Below, piece by piece: positions 9,062-15,777 of a stretch of 24,366 nt of DNA. This DNA comes from Clostridiaceae bacterium (GTDB lineage Bacteria; Bacillota; Clostridia; Oscillospirales; QAMX01), in assembly GCA_016297585.1 (NCBI GenBank), contig JAEDGJ010000015.1:1-24366 (forward strand), given 5' to 3'. Position 1 is the first letter of the stretch. The number at the start of each line of letters is the position of its first letter. The notes below the pieces were generated by a model, which made no database searches, was not told the DNA's origin, and saw nothing but the letters and a program-made list of their open reading frames with translations. Position numbers and translations under genes: made by a program.

Positions 9062-10567
9062 TCAGATGCCAAGAAGCCGCAGCGCGGTCTCGCCGATCGC
9101 TTCCTTCGCGGTCACGCCCTCGAAGCGCACGCGCTTGCCGTCGAGCGACGAGAGCGGCTTCGGCGCGGGCTGACCCGTGACGCGGGAAAGGGCTGCCAGC
9201 GCGTCGAAATCGTTTTCGGCGGGCTTTCCCGTCAGCGCGTCGAGCACGCCCGCGCAGAACTTGAACGCCGACGCGGTGGACGCGAGGATGCAGGGGGTCC
9301 GGTCTCCCGTTTCCGCGCGGTAGCGGCGGCTTGCGTGCATACCGACGGCGGTGTGGGGGTCGATGAGGTAGCGCGAATCGGTAAAGACCTCGCGGATGGT
9401 CTGCTTCGTCGCGGTGTCGTCACAGAAGAAGCCGCGGAAGTCCGCAAGCCGCGACGGGTCGACCGCGAAATGCCCTTCCTCGGAGAGGGATCTCTGGCAG
9501 GCGGCGACAAATTCGGTATCGCTGCCGGAGATGTAGTAGAGCAGGCGCTCGACGTTCGAGGAGATCAGGATGTCCATCGACGGGGACAGCGTCTTGTGGA
9601 ACGGACGGCGGCGGTCATAGACGCCGGTCGCGAGGAAGTCCGTCAGGACGTTGTTGGCGTTGGACGCGCACAGCAGGCGCGCGATGGGCAGTCCCGCCTT
9701 CTTGGCGATGTAGGCGGCGAGAATGTTCCCGAAATTGCCGGTCGGCACGCAGACGTTGACGGGATCGCCGAAGCGGACGGCGCCGCGCGCGCAGAGATCG
9801 AGGTAGGCGGAGACGTAGTAGACGATCTGCGGCGCAAGACGGCCGAAGTTGATGGAATTGGCGGAGGAGAAGAAGCAGCCGTGCCCGTCGAGCGTTCTGC
9901 GGATCGCGGGATCGGTGAACACGCGCTTGACGCCGGTCTGCGCGTCGTCAAAATTGCCGGAAACGGCGGAGACGCCGACGTTTGCGCCCTCCTGCGTGAC
10001 CATCTGGAGCTTCTGGACGTCGGATACGCCGTCATTGGGATAGAAGACGGCGATCTTCGTGCCGGGCACGTCGCGGAAGCCCTCGAGCGCGGCCTTGCCG
10101 GTGTCGCCGGAGGTGGCGACGAGGATGCAGGCGGTGCGCGTCTCGCCGAGCTTGCGCAGGGACGCCGTGAGCAGGTGCGGCAGGATCTGCAGCGCCATGT
10201 CCTTGAACGCGGCGGTCGGGCCCCAGTAGAGCTCGAGCACATGCTCGGTGTCGGACAGGGACTTCAGAGCGACGGCGTCGAGCGGCACGTCCGCGGCATA
10301 GCCCTCGGGATAGCAGAAGCGGTCGGGGGCATAGGCGGCGCGGGCGGCGGCGAGCAGCTCGGGCTCCGTAAAGTCGGTGAGGAAGCAGGCGAGGATCTTC
10401 GCCGCGCGTTCGGCATAGGAGAGCGGCGCGAGCGAACGCAGGAAATCGGGGGAGAACTGCGGGAGCGCTTCGGGCGTGTAGAGCCCGCCGTCGGGCGCGA
10501 TGCCGTTGGCGATCGCATGGGCGGACGGTACCCGGACGGCAGCGCTGCGGGTGGATACATAGTTCAT
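9062..10567 (-). CDS. thrC: Threonine synthase
   Basis: This PLP enzyme converts O-phospho-L-homoserine to L-threonine, the last step of threonine synthesis. It is 501 residues long, as in the longer class of bacterial threonine synthases. The N-terminus contains the family pattern with GIAPDGGLYTPE at 22-33. PTAAFKDMA at 117-125 holds the PLP lysine 122. ATSGDTGKAALEG is the serine/threonine-dehydratase-fold phosphate-binding and substrate-binding block. The start at 10567 is chosen because GAGG lies seven bases upstream; two ATG-like upstream alternatives overlap the ribosome binding site. The ATG overlaps the stop codon of the preceding dipeptidase gene in the ATGA form, which implies translational coupling. 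No threonine attenuator or T-box is visible, and homoserine genes are not in the window. Confidence 0.95.
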   Translation of the reverse strand: MNYVSTRSAAVRVPSAHAIANGIAPDGGLYTPEALPQFSPDFLRSLAPLSYAERAAKILACFLTDFTEPELLAAARAAYAPDRFCYPEGYAADVPLDAVALKSLSDTEHVLELYWGPTAAFKDMALQILPHLLTASLRKLGETRTACILVATSGDTGKAALEGFRDVPGTKIAVFYPNDGVSDVQKLQMVTQEGANVGVSAVSGNFDDAQTGVKRVFTDPAIRRTLDGHGCFFSSANSINFGRLAPQIVYYVSAYLDLCARGAVRFGDPVNVCVPTGNFGNILAAYIAKKAGLPIARLLCASNANNVLTDFLATGVYDRRRPFHKTLSPSMDILISSNVERLLYYISGSDTEFVAACQRSLSEEGHFAVDPSRLADFRGFFCDDTATKQTIREVFTDSRYLIDPHTAVGMHASRRYRAETGDRTPCILASTASAFKFCAGVLDALTGKPAENDFDALAALSRVTGQPAPKPLSSLDGKRVRFEGVTAKEAIGETALRLLGI

Positions 10568-11568
10568 TTCCATACCTCTTTGCATACACGGAGGATATTA
10601 TTGTAGAAGATGTCTTCGATGACACCGGCGGGGACGTGCCTGGCGGCCAGCTCGTCGGCGAGCTTCCAGACGTCGCCGGAGCCGGAGATGCCCTCGGGGA
10701 GCTGCTCGCAGCCGTCGAGGTCGCCGCCCATCGCGATATGCTTGGCGCCGCCGAGCGAGAGGAAATGCTCGATATGGTCGGCGCAGTCGCCGATCGTGCA
10801 GGTACCGCCGTCGCGGATGAACGCGCCGTAGAGATTAAAGCCCGCGACGCCGCCCGAACGGGCCAGCGCTAAAAACTGTTCGTCCGTCAGGTTGCGGCGG
10901 TGATGCCCAATCGTGCGGGCGTTGGAATGCGACGCGATGAACGGCACGCGCGAGGCCTTCGCGACGTCGTAGAACAGCGCTTCCGACGAATGCGAGACGT
11001 CGACGAGCATGCCGACGTTTTCACAGCGGCGCAGGAAATCGCGGCCGTAATCGGTCAGCCCGCCGCCGGAGAGGTTCGAACCGCCAATGAGGTTTGCGTA
11101 GTTCCACGTCAGCGTGCAGGCGCGCACACCGCGGGCATAGGCGTCCTCGACGGAGGTCTCCTCGAGCTGCTCGGCGCCCTCCACCGTCAGCACGGCGGCG
11201 ATTTTTCCCGCCTCGCGCGCGGCGAGGATGTCGGCGACGCTGCGGCAGGGGAGCGCGATGTCGGAAAGCTGCGCCATCTGGCGGTCAAATTCGAGGATCA
11301 GGCGCTCGTAATGCGCAAAAAGCGCGGGCGTCGGACGGATCTCCCGTGCGCGCACCGCGCGGAGGAAGTCGTCTTCGGTCGGGAAGCTGAGTCCTGCGCC
11401 CATGTTGGTAAAGATCGCGAAAAACTGCACATAGTGCGCGTAATCCTTCATCGCGTCGAGCGTTACATGGCGGTTTCCGCTTCTCAGGGAGTCGCCGGTG
11501 GCCGCGGTGACGGACAGCGTGTCGCAGTGGCAGTCGAAATAGGCGGGCTTTGACGGAAAGGACGGCAT
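10564..11568 (-). CDS. Membrane-dipeptidase-like metallopeptidase (peptidase family M19)
   Basis: This 334-residue protein belongs to the renal-dipeptidase family M19, zinc enzymes that cleave dipeptides, including D-amino-acid-containing ones in some members. The metal site is visible: DCHCD at 12-16, Glu130 in LTVEGAEQL, His193 in DVSHSS and His214 in SHSNAR, followed by HHRRN at 222-226. GGDLDG near the C-terminus is also typical. There is no signal peptide, so it should be cytoplasmic despite the family name. The start at 11568 has AAAGGAGA about eight bases upstream; a longer in-frame version would run back into the RNase HII gene. It lies 47 bases after that gene and overlaps thrC by four bases. 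The link to threonine synthesis is not obvious. Confidence 0.9.
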   Translation of the reverse strand: MPSFPSKPAYFDCHCDTLSVTAATGDSLRSGNRHVTLDAMKDYAHYVQFFAIFTNMGAGLSFPTEDDFLRAVRAREIRPTPALFAHYERLILEFDRQMAQLSDIALPCRSVADILAAREAGKIAAVLTVEGAEQLEETSVEDAYARGVRACTLTWNYANLIGGSNLSGGGLTDYGRDFLRRCENVGMLVDVSHSSEALFYDVAKASRVPFIASHSNARTIGHHRRNLTDEQFLALARSGGVAGFNLYGAFIRDGGTCTIGDCADHIEHFLSLGGAKHIAMGGDLDGCEQLPEGISGSGDVWKLADELAARHVPAGVIEDIFYNNILRVCKEVWK

Positions 11569-11615
11569 GAGCGGGTCTCCTTTCTTACTATATAAAGGAT
11601 GCGGGGAGACAAAGA

Positions 11616-12599
11616 TCAGAAAGCCTGTCGGGTATAGCGGAACTCCGGCGCGGGATAGGTCAGCCCGAAGGGGGAATCCTTCGGGACGCCGGCATACACC
11701 TCGACGATATCGAAGCGGCCGCGCGCCGTGACGCCGCGCTCGGCAAACCACGCGTCGGCGGTCTTGCGCAGCCGGGCGATCTTTCCCGCCCCGACGGCGT
11801 CCATACCGCTGTGATAGAACGCGTCGCGGCGCTCCTTGACCTCGACAAAGACGACGACGTCCCCGTCGCGGGCGATGATGTCGATCTCGCCCTCGCGCGT
11901 GCGGTAATTGCGCTCGAGGACGGTCATGCCGAGCGACTCCAGATACCGCGCGGCGGCATCCTCGCCGTACCGGCCGGGAAGGGGATCCTTCTTCGCGGGC
12001 GCGTTCAGCTTTTTGAGGAAGCTCTGCCGGTGGATCCCGCAGGGGCCGAGCGCGCGGATCGCTTCGTAATGTGCCTTTGTCGGGTACCCCTTGTGCTTTT
12101 CAAAGCCGTAGCCGGGGTATACGGACGCCATTTCGATCATATAGCGGTCGCGTTCGACCTTTGCCAGGATGGACGCGGCGGCGATGCTGGCGCTTTTGCC
12201 GTCGCCGCCGACGATGCACTGCGCCGGAACCGTAAAACCGCGCAGCTTGTCGCCGTCGACGAGCGCATAATCGGCATGAACGCGCAGCCCTTCGATGGCG
12301 CGGTGCATGGCGAGCATCGCGGCGTTCAGAATATTAAGGCGGTCGATCTCCTCCGGCGTCGCCCGGGCGACGGAGCACACGGCGCGCTCGCGGATGCGGT
12401 CATACAGGAGATCGCGCTTTTTTTCGGAGAGCTTTTTCGAATCGTCCAGCCCCGAAAGGTCAAAATCCTCCGGCAGGATGCAGGCGCCGGCAAAAACGTC
12501 CCCCGCGAGGGGCCCGCGTCCGGCTTCATCGACACCGCAGACGACGGCAAAGCCGCGCGCGTGCGCCTCCTGTTCGTATTTCCATGGGGCTTCGAGCAT
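11616..12599 (-). CDS. rnhB: Fused ribonuclease HII and YraN-family (UPF0102) nuclease-like protein
   Basis: Residues 1 to about 200 are ribonuclease HII, which cuts RNA in RNA-DNA hybrids and single ribonucleotides in DNA. The metal-binding residues are visible as Asp24 and Glu25 in GVDEAGRGPLAG, Asp115 in VDGD and Asp133 in VGGDGK; DDSKKLS and SIAAASILAKVERD are family signatures. Residues about 207-327 are a full YraN/UPF0102 domain with a restriction-endonuclease-like core: GRYGEDAAARYL, RNYRTREGEIDII and VVFVEVKERRDA. The two usually come as separate neighbouring genes; here there is one open reading frame with no stop or frameshift between them and a linker of only about 6-8 residues (NAPAKKDP). 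GGAGGG before the start at 12599 overlaps the end of rbgA. The role of YraN proteins is not established, although the fold suggests DNA or Holliday-junction processing. Confidence 0.93.
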   Translation of the reverse strand: MLEAPWKYEQEAHARGFAVVCGVDEAGRGPLAGDVFAGACILPEDFDLSGLDDSKKLSEKKRDLLYDRIRERAVCSVARATPEEIDRLNILNAAMLAMHRAIEGLRVHADYALVDGDKLRGFTVPAQCIVGGDGKSASIAAASILAKVERDRYMIEMASVYPGYGFEKHKGYPTKAHYEAIRALGPCGIHRQSFLKKLNAPAKKDPLPGRYGEDAAARYLESLGMTVLERNYRTREGEIDIIARDGDVVVFVEVKERRDAFYHSGMDAVGAGKIARLRKTADAWFAERGVTARGRFDIVEVYAGVPKDSPFGLTYPAPEFRYTRQAF

Positions 12600-12602
12600 T
12601 TT

Positions 12603-13484
12603 TTATCCCTCCGGCGTCTCGAGCGTAATTCTTCCGAGCTTGCCGCCGCGGAACTCGTCGAGCAGGATGCGCGACATGCGCTCCGTATCGGCGTCGCCGC
12701 CGGAAATGAGGAAGCCGCGCTTTTTCGCGGCCGTTTCGAGCAGGGCATAGCCGTCCGCGATGCTCTCATGCGGCAGAGCGGACAGGTCGAGCTTATACCG
12801 GCTACCGAGCGCGTCCGGCGCATGGACGGCGAGCGAGAGCAGCAGCCGCGAGGCCAGCTCCTCGACGTCGAGGATGTCGTCGCGCACGGCGCCCGTAAAC
12901 GCAAGCCGGAGCCCCGCGTCCGGGTCCTCGATCTTCGGCCAGAGCATGCCGGGCGTATCGTACAATTCGATGCCGCCTTCGAGCGTATACCACTGTCCGG
13001 TGCGCGTGACGCCGGGACGGTCCTCGGCCTTGGCGGCGCGGCGGCCGGTCAGGCGGTTGATCAGCGAGCTTTTGCCGACGTTCGGGATGCCGACGACGAT
13101 GAGGCGCACCGCGCGGCCGGCCTGCCCTTTTTGCTCGTTGCGCGCGAGCTTTTCGGCAAGCAGACTGCGCACGGCGGGCGCGAAGTCGCGGATGCCGGCG
13201 CCGTTTTTGCAGTCGGTTTCGATGACCGGGACGCCGCGCGTCCGGAAATCGCTGCGCCAGAGCGACGTGGCGGCGGGGGAGGCCTGATCGACGCGGTTTA
13301 AGACGATCAGGCGGGGAAGCTGGGGCGCGAGACGGTCGAAGTCGGGGTTATGGGACGCGCGCGGGATCCTCGCGTCGAGGATCTCGCAGACGGCGTCGGC
13401 CATCGGGATGATCTGCTCGAGCGCGCGGCGCGTTTTCGTCATGTGCCCCGGATACCACTGCACACGCATGGGGTCCTGATTCAT
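12603..13484 (-). CDS. rbgA: Ribosome biogenesis GTPase RbgA (YlqF)
   Basis: RbgA is a circularly permuted GTPase needed for late assembly of the 50S ribosomal subunit. The G-motifs occur in permuted order: G4 as NRVD at 63-66, then G1 GIPNVGKS at 132-139, RPGVT at 156-160 and G3 DTPG at 176-179. The N-terminus MRVQWYPGHMTKTRR is a family hallmark, and the C-terminal half is the helical RNA-binding domain. At 293 residues it is of normal length. G4 has arginine in place of the more usual lysine (NKxD). The start codon overlaps the lepB stop as ATGA, so translation of the two is probably coupled. The order rplS-lepB-rbgA-rnhB is well known in Firmicutes and places this gene in a ribosome-related operon. 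Confidence 0.95.
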   Translation of the reverse strand: MNQDPMRVQWYPGHMTKTRRALEQIIPMADAVCEILDARIPRASHNPDFDRLAPQLPRLIVLNRVDQASPAATSLWRSDFRTRGVPVIETDCKNGAGIRDFAPAVRSLLAEKLARNEQKGQAGRAVRLIVVGIPNVGKSSLINRLTGRRAAKAEDRPGVTRTGQWYTLEGGIELYDTPGMLWPKIEDPDAGLRLAFTGAVRDDILDVEELASRLLLSLAVHAPDALGSRYKLDLSALPHESIADGYALLETAAKKRGFLISGGDADTERMSRILLDEFRGGKLGRITLETPEG

Positions 13485-14089
13485 GAGACTACTCCGAATT
13501 CCCGGATCGGCAGGATGCGCAGAAGCACTCTGCCGACGATATAGCGTTCGTCGATCATACCGACGTAGGTGTAGCGGCTGTCGGTCGAGCCGTTGCGGTT
13601 GTCGCCGAGGACAAAGACGCAGCCCTCCGGCACCGTCTGCGGAAACTGCATATCCCCGCGGCGGTTGGTGGGCGTGTTGGTGAAGGGTTCGTCGAGCGCC
13701 TCCCCGTCGACGTAGACGATACCGGCGTCGTAATCGATGTCGACGGTCTGGCCTTCGACGGCGATGATGCGCTTGACGAAGCTGTCCTCACGACCGTACT
13801 TGTTGATGAGAAAGCCCTCCTTGGTGATGACGACGATGTCGCCGGGGCTCGGGTCGTAGAACAGATCGGATACGATCAGATAATTGCGGCTCTGCAGCGT
13901 CGGCAGCATGCTGTCGCCGTCGACGCCGATCAGGCGGACGGCAAAGACGAACAGCAGCACGACGAATACGAGCGCCGGAACGAGGGATTCCGCCCAGTCA
14001 AACAGCTCCCGGCCCGGGTCGCTTCGGGGACGGTCCGCAAGCTCTTCCGCCGTTTCCTCCGGCGGCCGGATTTCGTTCGGCTCGGACAT
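13481..14089 (-). CDS. lepB: Signal peptidase I
   Basis: This membrane-bound serine protease removes signal peptides from exported proteins. The 202-residue protein has a charged cytoplasmic N-terminus of about 35 residues, one membrane segment at about 36-54, and an extracytoplasmic catalytic domain. Ser60 in GDSMLPTL is the nucleophile and Lys106 in FVKRIIA the general base. GDNRNGSTDSR at 162-172 is the conserved box E. The start at 14089 has AAAGGAGG about 11 bases upstream, slightly long spacing. Two hairpin terminators lie between rplS and this gene, the nearer one only about 35 bases before the start codon, so its expression may be limited by termination. It overlaps rbgA by four bases. 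Confidence 0.95.
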   Translation of the reverse strand: MSEPNEIRPPEETAEELADRPRSDPGRELFDWAESLVPALVFVVLLFVFAVRLIGVDGDSMLPTLQSRNYLIVSDLFYDPSPGDIVVITKEGFLINKYGREDSFVKRIIAVEGQTVDIDYDAGIVYVDGEALDEPFTNTPTNRRGDMQFPQTVPEGCVFVLGDNRNGSTDSRYTYVGMIDERYIVGRVLLRILPIREFGVVS

Positions 14090-14123
14090 GGACGGTACAG
14101 CCTCCTTTTACAGAATTTGTGGT

Positions 14124-14153
14124 AAAAAAGGGGAGACACATATGCGTCCCCCC
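14124..14153 (-). terminator. Second terminator between rplS and lepB
   Basis: The segment 14130-14153 is a near-perfect 11-bp stem (two G-U pairs) with a very short loop, read on the minus strand from GGGGGGACGCA to TGTGTCTCCCC, followed by TTTTTT at 14124-14129. On the plus strand it is also flanked by T6, so it is potentially bidirectional. It sits only about 35 bases upstream of the lepB start, leaving no room for a full promoter in between. Confidence 0.85.
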
Positions 14154-14206
14154 TTTTTTCTTCCGTGGGATAATTCACCCGAAGGATCTCCTGCGGCATC
14201 CACAGG

Positions 14207-14229
14207 CAAAAGGGGGAAAGCCCCTTTTT
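14207..14229 (-). terminator. Terminator directly after rplS
   Basis: On the minus strand AAAAAGGGG, a short CTTTC-type loop, and CCCCTTTT form a hairpin about 15 bases after the rplS stop. The T-rich end is part of the stem, a common form of intrinsic terminator. It is the first of two stacked terminators between rplS and lepB. Confidence 0.65.
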
Positions 14230-14243
14230 CGGAAATGTCCGCT

Positions 14244-14582
14244 TTAGATATCCTGCTTGACGCGGGCGGCCTTACCGACCTTGCCGCGCAGATAGTACAG
14301 CTTCGCACGGCGAACCTTACCGCGCTTGATGACTTCGATCTTCGCAATGTTCGGGGAATGGAGCGGGAACACCTTTTCGACGCCGACGCCGTAGGACACG
14401 CGGCGCACGGTGATGGTCTCGGAGATGCCGCCGTGCTTCCGGGCGATCAGGGTGCCTTCGAAGGTCTGGATGCGCTCACGGGCGCCTTCCTTGATCTTCG
14501 CGTGCACGCGGATGGTATCACCGATACCCATCGGCGGGATTTCCTTCATCTGCGGCTCGACGACCGCTTTCAACAGATCCAT
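14244..14582 (-). CDS. rplS: Large ribosomal subunit protein bL19
   Basis: L19 sits at the 30S-50S interface of the ribosome. The 112-residue sequence is full length and aligns mentally with the family throughout: MDLLKAVVEPQMKEIPPMGIGD at the start (written here only in part: IPPMGIGDTIRVH), RIQTFEGTLIARKHGG in the middle, and VGVEKVFPLHSPNIAKIEV with the basic RGKVRRAKLYYLRGK at the end. GGAGGAAC lies just before the ATG at 14582. It has its own strong promoter and a structured leader, and is followed by two terminators, so most transcripts probably end after this gene, with some read-through into lepB-rbgA-rnhB. Confidence 0.97.
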   Translation of the reverse strand: MDLLKAVVEPQMKEIPPMGIGDTIRVHAKIKEGARERIQTFEGTLIARKHGGISETITVRRVSYGVGVEKVFPLHSPNIAKIEVIKRGKVRRAKLYYLRGKVGKAARVKQDI

Positions 14583-14660
14583 ACGTTCCTCCTAAAACTA
14601 CGGATATTCGTGCCGCTTCGCTCGGTTTCCGGCGGGGCAGAGGACTATCCGGCTGCATAC
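14583..14660 (-). promoter_or_regulatory. Structured 5' leader of rplS, candidate L19 leader
   Basis: Between the promoter and the rplS start is a leader of about 77 bases. CGGATA (14646-14651, minus strand) pairs with TATCCG (14601-14606) as a closing stem, and inside it GCCG/CGGC and CCG/CGG pairings form at least one further hairpin around GCGAAGC. Firmicutes rplS genes are known to carry an autoregulatory L19 leader RNA at this place. That this one belongs to that class is inference from position and from a plausible structure. Confidence 0.5.
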
Positions 14661-14666
14661 CGCAGT

Positions 14667-14695
14667 ATTATACCACACGATGCATTCGAATGCAA
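14667..14695 (-). promoter_or_regulatory. Strong sigma-A-like promoter of rplS
   Basis: On the minus strand TTGCAT (14690-14695), a 17-base spacer and TATAAT (14667-14672) make a near-consensus promoter. TGG directly before TATAAT also gives an extended -10 element. It should start transcription about 77 bases before rplS and fits a highly expressed ribosomal protein gene. Confidence 0.9.
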
Positions 14696-14749
14696 GGGTG
14701 AAATGTGTAAAATTTTTGAGATTTTGCGGCGCTTTTTCGCTTTCTTTCC

Positions 14750-15631
14750 TCAGCCGCGCGAAATCGGGATGAAATTGGAGTAAAAACGTCCGCCGTTTTC
14801 ATCCACGCCTTCGACGCGCACCCAGCGGTCGGACGAGACGGGCTTATAGGAGGCGGAGGTGATCGTCTCGCCCTTCGGCGCGCGGACGGTGCGTCCGGCG
14901 ACGAACCAGGTATTGGTCATGAAGTAGATCTCCCGGACGGCGGAGCAGGTCACATGGAAGACGCCCGCGTCGTCGATCTCGATCTGCGAGAGAGACGGCC
15001 CCGTGGAGGCATAGTATTTGCCCGCCCAGATCGCGTCCATCAGCCCTTGGATCGTCAGCGAGTCGGCCTGCACGCAGATGAAGCCGCGCAGCTCGTCGTA
15101 GCCCTCGTAGAAATGCGCGTCGTCGTCGGCGACGATGGCGGTCAGGCGGCCGTGCGTGGCGCAGGCGTCGATGAACTCGTTGGAATAGCCGCGGTTGGCG
15201 TATCCGTCGGAGATGCCGTTATAGATCTCGACGGCCTCATAGCCGCGGAGCGCCAGCCCGTCCTCGGCGGTCATCAGCGACCACGCCGGATGGGCGAGAA
15301 TCGGGTAGCCGCCCGCGCTGCGGATGCGGTCGATGATCTCCTGCGGCGAGGTGGAGTCGTCGGTCACGACGTCGCTTTCCGTGCCGATGCCGAGAATATG
15401 ATAGGCGGTCACGCCGGGCTGGTGGTGGTATTCGCCGCCGGGCAGCACCACGAAGTCCTCGGTTTCCAGACCGGGAAAGCGCTTTCTGTGGTCGGTGATT
15501 GCGATGAAATCGTAACCGCCCGCGCGATAGAGCGCGACGGCCTCTTCGGGCGTTTTGCGTCCGTCGGAAAGACGGGTGTGCGTATGCAGATTGCCTTTAT
15601 AGAATGCTTTGCCGTCGGAAAAAATTTTCAT
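14750..15631 (-). CDS. PHP-domain metal-dependent phosphoesterase
   Basis: This 293-residue cytoplasmic protein has the metal-binding pattern of the PHP (polymerase and histidinol phosphatase) fold: HTHTRLSDG with His16, His18 and Asp23, ITDH at 46-49, Glu67 in PGGEYHH, His114 in LAHPAW, and VADDDAHF later in the chain. It should hydrolyse a phosphoester using two or three metal ions; the substrate is unknown. The last 80 residues or so are beta-rich and may form a small sandwich domain. The start at 15631 has AGGAG seven bases upstream, better than a TTG two codons earlier. A near-consensus promoter lies about 85 bases upstream, so it is probably transcribed alone. No clear terminator was seen before the rplS promoter that follows. 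Confidence 0.88.
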   Translation of the reverse strand: MKIFSDGKAFYKGNLHTHTRLSDGRKTPEEAVALYRAGGYDFIAITDHRKRFPGLETEDFVVLPGGEYHHQPGVTAYHILGIGTESDVVTDDSTSPQEIIDRIRSAGGYPILAHPAWSLMTAEDGLALRGYEAVEIYNGISDGYANRGYSNEFIDACATHGRLTAIVADDDAHFYEGYDELRGFICVQADSLTIQGLMDAIWAGKYYASTGPSLSQIEIDDAGVFHVTCSAVREIYFMTNTWFVAGRTVRAPKGETITSASYKPVSSDRWVRVEGVDENGGRFYSNFIPISRG

Positions 15632-15722
15632 GACCAAACTCCTATCCTTTTATAGTGAAATTTCAAAAAACAGGCGGAAATAGGGGGGCGCCCCGTCTGT
15701 ATCGGAAACGCAGGCGGCAGCC

Positions 15723-15751
15723 ATAATATGATCGGAAAGATCCCGTGTCAA
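15723..15751 (-). promoter_or_regulatory. Sigma-A-like promoter of the PHP phosphoesterase gene
   Basis: On the minus strand a perfect TTGACA (15746-15751) is followed after exactly 17 bases by TATTAT (15723-15728), a five-of-six -10 box. It lies in the 146-base gap between the fucosidase stop and the PHP gene, whose predicted leader is about 85 bases. Confidence 0.85.
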
Positions 15752-15777
15752 AACCGCGGTCTGTGGCGGGAGGTCCC

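Noticed and set aside
11569..11615. Possible promoter in front of the dipeptidase gene (TATATA-like box)
   Set aside because: The -35 and spacing do not fit, and the start of transcription would fall on the ribosome binding site; co-transcription with the upstream gene is more likely.
11811..13301. A 496-codon plus-strand open frame opposite the RNase HII-YraN and rbgA genes
   Set aside because: It is antisense to two confident genes, has no motif, and spans a gene boundary without any signal of its own.
14700..14752. Terminator after the PHP gene
   Set aside because: GCGGC/GCCGC arms are short with a long loop and there is no T tract after them on the minus strand.
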